Shown here: one piece after another, positions 6,534 to 9,468 of the stretch
Numbering within the stretch: the stretch's first letter is position 1
Layout of the letters: every line of letters starts with the position of its first letter
From: Candidatus Zixiibacteriota bacterium
GTDB taxonomy: Bacteria; Zixibacteria; MSB-5A5; GN15; FEB-12
Direction of reading: 5' to 3'
Assembly: GCA_030642845.1 (NCBI GenBank)
Contig: DAOWMZ010000040.1
Span: 1 to 9,468, forward strand
DNA: 9,468 nucleotides
Position numbers and translations under genes: made by a program
Notes under the pieces: generated by a model
The model's database searches: none
What the model saw: only the letters and a program-made list of their open reading frames with translations
Told to the model about the DNA's origin: nothing

Positions 6534-6551
6534 CTATTATGCGTCTAATAG
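6534..6551. promoter_or_regulatory. Inverted repeat upstream of the htrA promoter
   Basis: Perfect 6-bp arms CTATTA (6534-6539) and TAATAG (6546-6551) are separated by six bases, about 35 bases upstream of the htrA -35 box. The position suits a regulator site, and it shares the GCCTAT start (6532-6537 GCCTAT) with the palindrome over the -10 box. The function is inferred only. Confidence 0.3.
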
Positions 6552-6586
6552 AATAGATGGTGATTGAGCACAATCTGATTTAGTGC

Positions 6587-6615
6587 TTGACATATACTTA
6601 GTTAATGCCTATAAT
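6587..6615 (+). promoter_or_regulatory. Consensus sigma-70 promoter of htrA
   Basis: TTGACA (6587-6592) and TATAAT (6610-6615) are both perfect and lie exactly 17 bases apart. Transcription should begin near 6622, leaving a leader of only about 23 bases that contains the Shine-Dalgarno GGAGG (6631-6635). Such an ideal promoter would be strong unless repressed. Confidence 0.85.
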
Positions 6616-6622
6616 AATAGGC
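6607..6622. promoter_or_regulatory. Palindrome spanning the htrA -10 box (possible operator)
   Basis: GCCTAT (6607-6612) and ATAGGC (6617-6622) are perfect inverted arms around AATA, so the -10 hexamer and the probable start point lie inside a 16-base palindrome. This is a classic place for a repressor to bind. Part of the symmetry comes free from the TATAAT-like sequence, but the GCC/GGC ends do not. Confidence 0.4.
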
Positions 6623-6644
6623 TAATGTCTGGAGGCCTTGATAA

Positions 6645-8138
6645 TTGAATAGATCTGTTCATCCCTCATCTTCACCGGGCAAATGGGGGCGTACGTTATT
6701 TACAGCCGGATTTCTTATTGCTCTTGGAATAATATTTGGGGTTATAGTTACATCCGGACTGGATCTGTCACCTCAATCAAAAGCGCAATCATATTCTAAT
6801 ATTTCTGAAACCGGGCAATATCCACTTGTCAATAATAACGGAGAGATAGAATCACCATTTGTATCGGTTGTGGAAAACGTCCAGGATGCAGTAGTTAATA
6901 TTTCTGCTCGTACCCGCGAAGAGACTGTTCCCTGGTGGTATCGCCGTTCCGGCTATTCAACTTCCTCCGGATCCGGATTCTTTTTTCGCAAAGACGGGTA
7001 TATCCTGACAAATAATCATGTGATTGAAAACGCCGAAAAGCTGACTGTGCGTACTTCAACTGGTTTTCAATATGAAGCCACATTGGTTGGAGCTGATCCT
7101 GAAACAGATTTAGCTGTCTTGAAAGTTGATCCCGAAGAAGACATTACTACCATTTCTTTTGGCGATTCGGACTATCTGAAAGTTGGCGACTGGGCTATTG
7201 CAATTGGTAACCCTTTTCCGCAACAGGGATTGGATCGAACTGTAACTGTTGGTGTGATTTCCGCTAAAGGGCGGAGCCATCTGAATTTTGGCAGTGATAC
7301 GCCTAACTACCAGTACTATATACAGACCGATGCTTCAATCAATCCGGGTAATTCCGGTGGCCCCCTTCTGAATTTACGGGGTGAAGTAATTGGAGTAAAT
7401 GCTGCAATATCATCTCCTACCGGTGGTTCGGTGGGGATTGGTTTTGCCATCCCGATAAATCTGGCCAGAGCCATTGTCCCCGACCTGATCTCTTCGGGAA
7501 AAGTGCAAAGAGGCTGGCTGGGTGTCTATTTAAATAATGTCTCTGAAAATGAAGCCAAAAGACAGGGAATGGATGCTGTCAAAGGTGTAATAATTGATTC
7601 GGTTTTTATTGGTTCTCCTGCGGAAAAAGCCGGTATCAAAAAAGGGGATATAGTAGTAAGTTTTAATAATCATGAAGTAGAAAATGCCAGTCAATTTTCA
7701 GTTTTGGTTTCAACAGTTAAAAACGGCCAAAGTGTGGCGGTGGAACTGTTTCGAAATGGAGTTACTCATACGGTTAATACCCTGATAGGCGACCGGGACA
7801 CCTTTTTAGCTTCAGGATCAGGGCAAGTTAAACCAGATGATTTTGATGTTTATGACTGGATGGGAATGGAATTATTAACATTTACACCGGAAATTGCGGA
7901 ACTTCTTTCAATTGAACATGTTCCGGGTGTATTCGTTAGACGGGTTTTTTCCGGGTCACAGAGTGATCGGGCATCAATTACAAGAGGAACAATAATTCTC
8001 CAGATTGGTGATAAAACCGTCAAGACAATAAATGATGTGGAAAAAATCGCAAAACAAATTAGCGGATCGTCAAATCGTATTCCATTAATAGTTCAGGAAG
8101 CTGACGGAACGATTGCCCGCCGGGTTTTGCGTCCTTAA
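6645..8138 (+). CDS. HtrA/Deg-family serine protease with two PDZ domains
   Basis: 497 residues. It should degrade or refold damaged envelope proteins. One hydrophobic segment (about 17-38) exports it; whether it stays as a membrane anchor or is cut near SKAQS (45-49) is unclear. The trypsin-like domain (about 70-275) has a complete triad: His125 in TNNHV, Asp155 in ETDLAVLKV, Ser237 in GNSGGPL. PDZ1 covers about 286-383 (GWLGVYL, then GSPAEKAGIKKGD) and PDZ2 about 402-497 (GVFVRRVFSGSQSDRASITRG). This is the DegP/DegQ layout rather than single-PDZ DegS. The start is TTG 6645: GGAGG lies 9 bases upstream, an in-frame TGA at 6639-6641 excludes longer forms, and the next Met is residue 308. The primary-type sigma gene follows after 91 bases, an order I recall from Bacteroidetes such as Porphyromonas. 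Confidence 0.95.
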   Translation: MNRSVHPSSSPGKWGRTLFTAGFLIALGIIFGVIVTSGLDLSPQSKAQSYSNISETGQYPLVNNNGEIESPFVSVVENVQDAVVNISARTREETVPWWYRRSGYSTSSGSGFFFRKDGYILTNNHVIENAEKLTVRTSTGFQYEATLVGADPETDLAVLKVDPEEDITTISFGDSDYLKVGDWAIAIGNPFPQQGLDRTVTVGVISAKGRSHLNFGSDTPNYQYYIQTDASINPGNSGGPLLNLRGEVIGVNAAISSPTGGSVGIGFAIPINLARAIVPDLISSGKVQRGWLGVYLNNVSENEAKRQGMDAVKGVIIDSVFIGSPAEKAGIKKGDIVVSFNNHEVENASQFSVLVSTVKNGQSVAVELFRNGVTHTVNTLIGDRDTFLASGSGQVKPDDFDVYDWMGMELLTFTPEIAELLSIEHVPGVFVRRVFSGSQSDRASITRGTIILQIGDKTVKTINDVEKIAKQISGSSNRIPLIVQEADGTIARRVLRP

Positions 8139-8144
8139 TAAATA

Positions 8145-8187
8145 CTGTCCCTATTATGGGGACGGGAGTTACCTGCCGATGCAGGTA
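8145..8187. other. Two tandem hairpins between htrA and the sigma gene
   Basis: The first hairpin pairs 8145-8151 with 8159-8165 (7 bp including one G-T, 7-base loop). The second pairs 8170-8176 with 8181-8187 (7 perfect bp, 4-base loop CGAT). Neither is followed by a T-run, so they do not look like intrinsic terminators; attenuation, RNA-end protection or a dispersed repeat are possible. An AT-rich stretch after them (TATATT 8186-8191, TATTAT 8188-8193) could act as a -10, but no matching -35 was found. This 91-base gap may therefore be transcribed through from htrA. Confidence 0.45.
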
Positions 8188-8229
8188 TATTATAACTAAC
8201 TTCTTATTGGAAGGGAATAGTTGTAAGCT

Positions 8230-9084
8230 GTGGCTAAACAATCCCTAAAGTATCGCGATGAAGACAGGTCCTTAGATCTGTACCTCCGCGAAATCGGGGA
8301 AACCCCTTTGATCAACGCCGAGGAAGAAGTGCGACTGGCACGAAAAATCAAGCAGGGCAGCAAAATAGCCCTGGAAAAATTAACAAAAGCCAATCTTCGC
8401 TTTGTTGTCTCGGTTGCTAAGCAGTATCAGAATCAAGGTCTCTCTCTGGCGGATCTAATTAACGAAGGCAATATCGGCCTTATTAAAGCCGCTAAAAGAT
8501 TTGATGAGACTCGTGGATTCAAGTTTATCTCTTATGCCGTGTGGTGGATTCGCCAGGCGATTTTACAGGCCTTAGCCGAGCAGAGCAGAATTGTCCGGCT
8601 GCCTTTAAATCGAGTGGGAACTCTTCACAAAATTGGTAAAATCTCAAGCCGGTTGGAGCAGGGGCTGGGGCGAAACCCTTCGCCGGAAGAGATTGCCAAA
8701 GAGCTGGAATTAACCGAAGGAGAAGTTGCTGACACCTTAAAAATATCTAACTCGCATCTCTCGTTGGATGCGCCTTTTTCAGTGTCTGAAGACAACTCTC
8801 TGATTGATGTCCTTGAGGACGAATTTCAGCCATCTCCGGATGAGTCTCTATTGAGCGACTCACTCCGCCTGGAGATAGACAAAGCTCTGGACTCATTGAC
8901 TCCCCGCGAAGCCGAGGTGATCAATTTGTATTTCGGATTAAATCATGAAAAAGCACTGACACTGGAAGAAATCGGTGCCCGTTTTTCACTGACCCGTGAG
9001 CGTGTACGACAGATTAAGGAGAAAGCGATACGCCGTTTGCGTCATGCTTCCCGCAGTCGTTCACTTAGAGCTTATCTGAATTAG
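8230..9084 (+). CDS. rpoD: Primary-type RNA polymerase sigma-70 factor (short, Bacteroidetes-like)
   Basis: 284 residues. It directs RNA polymerase core to promoters. Region 1.1 and the non-conserved region are absent. Region 1.2 is about 14-45 ([15 protein letters not shown]), region 2 about 48-120 with [20 protein letters not shown] and the -10-reading helix [15 protein letters not shown] (97-111), region 3 about 122-200, and region 4 about 213-280 with the -35 helix-turn-helix [20 protein letters not shown] (243-262). The wording and length closely resemble the Bacteroidetes RpoD, in which this short form is the housekeeping factor; another, longer RpoD elsewhere in the genome cannot be excluded. 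The residue equivalent to E. coli Thr440 is Leu112, while Gln437 is kept (Gln109). The start is GTG 8230: an in-frame TAA at 8224 rules out longer forms, and GGAAGGGA lies about 13 bases upstream. It may be co-transcribed with htrA. Confidence 0.93.
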   Translation: MAKQSLKYRDEDRSLDLYLREIGETPLINAEEEVRLARKIKQGSKIALEKLTKANLRFVVSVAKQYQNQGLSLADLINEGNIGLIKAAKRFDETRGFKFISYAVWWIRQAILQALAEQSRIVRLPLNRVGTLHKIGKISSRLEQGLGRNPSPEEIAKELELTEGEVADTLKISNSHLSLDAPFSVSEDNSLIDVLEDEFQPSPDESLLSDSLRLEIDKALDSLTPREAEVINLYFGLNHEKALTLEEIGARFSLTRERVRQIKEKAIRRLRHASRSRSLRAYLN

Positions 9085-9108
9085 ATTACAAGATTAATCG
9101 TTGAAATT

Positions 9109-9142
9109 AAAAAACCGTCCCGCGCCCCGGAACGGTTTTTTT
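9109..9142 (+). terminator. Rho-independent terminator of the sigma gene
   Basis: ACCGT-CC (9114-9120) pairs with GG-A-ACGGT (9129-9136), with one bulged A and a short GC-rich loop, followed by a T-run through 9142. An A-run at 9109-9114 extends the stem and means the structure could also stop transcription from the opposite strand. It lies 24 bases after the sigma stop codon. Confidence 0.85.
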
Positions 9143-9191
9143 AATCTTTTATGTTTAATTATAAGTAAAAATTGATTTAAGAAAAAGAATA

Positions 9192-9219
9192 TTGCTTTTA
9201 TGAGATTATCTCATATATT
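9192..9219 (+). promoter_or_regulatory. Possible promoter of tRNA-Leu with palindromic spacer
   Basis: TTGCTT (9192-9197) and TATATT (9214-9219) are 16 bases apart; the -10 matches 5 of 6 but the -35 only 3 of 6. The spacer is filled by a palindrome with perfect 7-bp arms (9199-9205 and 9209-9215). A second small inverted repeat (9232-9237 with 9245-9250) sits between this and the tRNA. Confidence 0.35.
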
Positions 9220-9261
9220 GGCTGAGCAAAGAATGACGTTATTTGTCATTTTGATAATAAT

Positions 9262-9346
9262 GCCGAAGTGGTGAAATTGGTAGACGCGCTGCGTTCAGGG
9301 CGCAGTTCCCTTTATGGGAGTGGGGGTTCGAATCCCCCCTTCGGCA
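9262..9346 (+). tRNA. tRNA-Leu (anticodon CAG)
   Basis: An 85-base class II tRNA. The acceptor arms GCCGAAG (9262-9268) and CTTCGGC (9339-9345) pair perfectly, with discriminator A at 9346. The D-loop carries the leucine-type AAATTGGTAGACGC. The anticodon stem CTGCG/CGCAG encloses TTCAGGG, giving anticodon CAG at 9296-9298 (reads CUG). A long variable arm (TCCC...GGGA) precedes the T-arm GGGGG-TTCGAAT-CCCCC. The 3' CCA is not encoded. It stands alone in the window, and no clear terminator follows it. Confidence 0.97.
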
Positions 9347-9378
9347 TTATACTAACAATAACTCCCTCAACATGCTAA

Positions 9379-9407
9379 TTGACAACTACATACGATTTCG
9401 CTATATT
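9379..9407 (+). promoter_or_regulatory. Near-consensus promoter for the gene at the right edge
   Basis: TTGACA (9379-9384, 6 of 6) and TATATT (9402-9407, 5 of 6) are separated by exactly 17 bases. Transcription should start near 9414 and give a leader of about 36 bases to the ATG at 9450. It lies about 30 bases after the tRNA. Confidence 0.75.
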
Positions 9408-9449
9408 GCTGTGTGCCTAAAGTGCGCCCATCTAATATTGGAGAAAAAG

Positions 9450-9468
9450 ATGCCTGTATTAAGAAAAA
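9450..9468 (+). CDS. Start of an unidentified gene running off the window
   Basis: ATG 9450 is preceded by GGAG (9440-9443) at six bases and by a strong promoter at 9379-9407, so a real gene most likely begins here. Only MPVLRK can be read before the window ends, so the product cannot be named. Confidence 0.6.

Noticed and set aside
8196..8393. 65-codon minus-strand frame opposite the sigma gene start
   Set aside because: Antisense to the conserved sigma region 1.2 and 2 coding sequence, with no motif of its own.
1..9468. Search for CRISPR arrays, phage or transposon genes, rRNA and riboswitches
   Set aside because: No regularly spaced repeats, integrase or transposase motifs, rRNA segments or recognisable riboswitch cores were seen by eye on either strand.

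Overview
The window looks like chromosomal DNA of a bacterium from the Bacteroidetes-related (FCB) assemblage, possibly a candidate phylum such as Zixibacteria; this is an inference from gene content, not a proven placement. The support is a short primary-type sigma factor with Bacteroidetes-like wording and no region 1.1, an htrA gene directly upstream of it (an order I recall from Bacteroidetes), a DUF3078-like outer-membrane protein, and folK beside a deoxynucleoside kinase gene. Base composition is moderate to AT-rich. No mobile element, CRISPR array or phage gene was seen.

Left end (1-210): the very AT-rich 3' end of an unrecognised + strand gene (1-128) converges on a long minus-strand gene run. 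Between them lies a strong hairpin terminator (127-157) that serves the minus strand.

Minus-strand run (208 to about 6357): in transcription order the genes are a class II aldolase-like protein, a class I/II aminotransferase homologue that lacks the PLP-binding lysine, folB, folK, a deoxynucleoside kinase, panB, a MscS-type channel and a DUF3078-like protein. From the aldolase to panB the genes overlap or lie within about 15 bases of each other, so this is almost certainly one operon. The mscS-DUF3078 pair follows after a 163-base gap that has only a weak hairpin and may have its own promoter. FolB and FolK make the folate precursor. PanB consumes methylene-tetrahydrofolate to make ketopantoate for CoA. 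The nucleoside kinase supplies dNMPs. The theme is therefore folate, CoA and nucleotide cofactor supply, with the aldolase and the degenerate aminotransferase as unexplained members.

Divergent region (about 6358-6644): this holds a candidate promoter for the minus operon and a perfect TTGACA-N17-TATAAT promoter for htrA. The htrA -10 box sits at the centre of a palindrome.

Plus-strand half: htrA (periplasmic protease with two PDZ domains), an intergenic region with two tandem hairpins, the sigma factor gene, an intrinsic terminator, tRNA-Leu(CAG), and then a near-consensus promoter and the first codons of a gene that runs off the right end.

The observation most worth following is the aminotransferase-fold protein inside the folate operon, in which both the Schiff-base lysine and the nearby PLP-phosphate arginine are replaced (Tyr236, Pro244).
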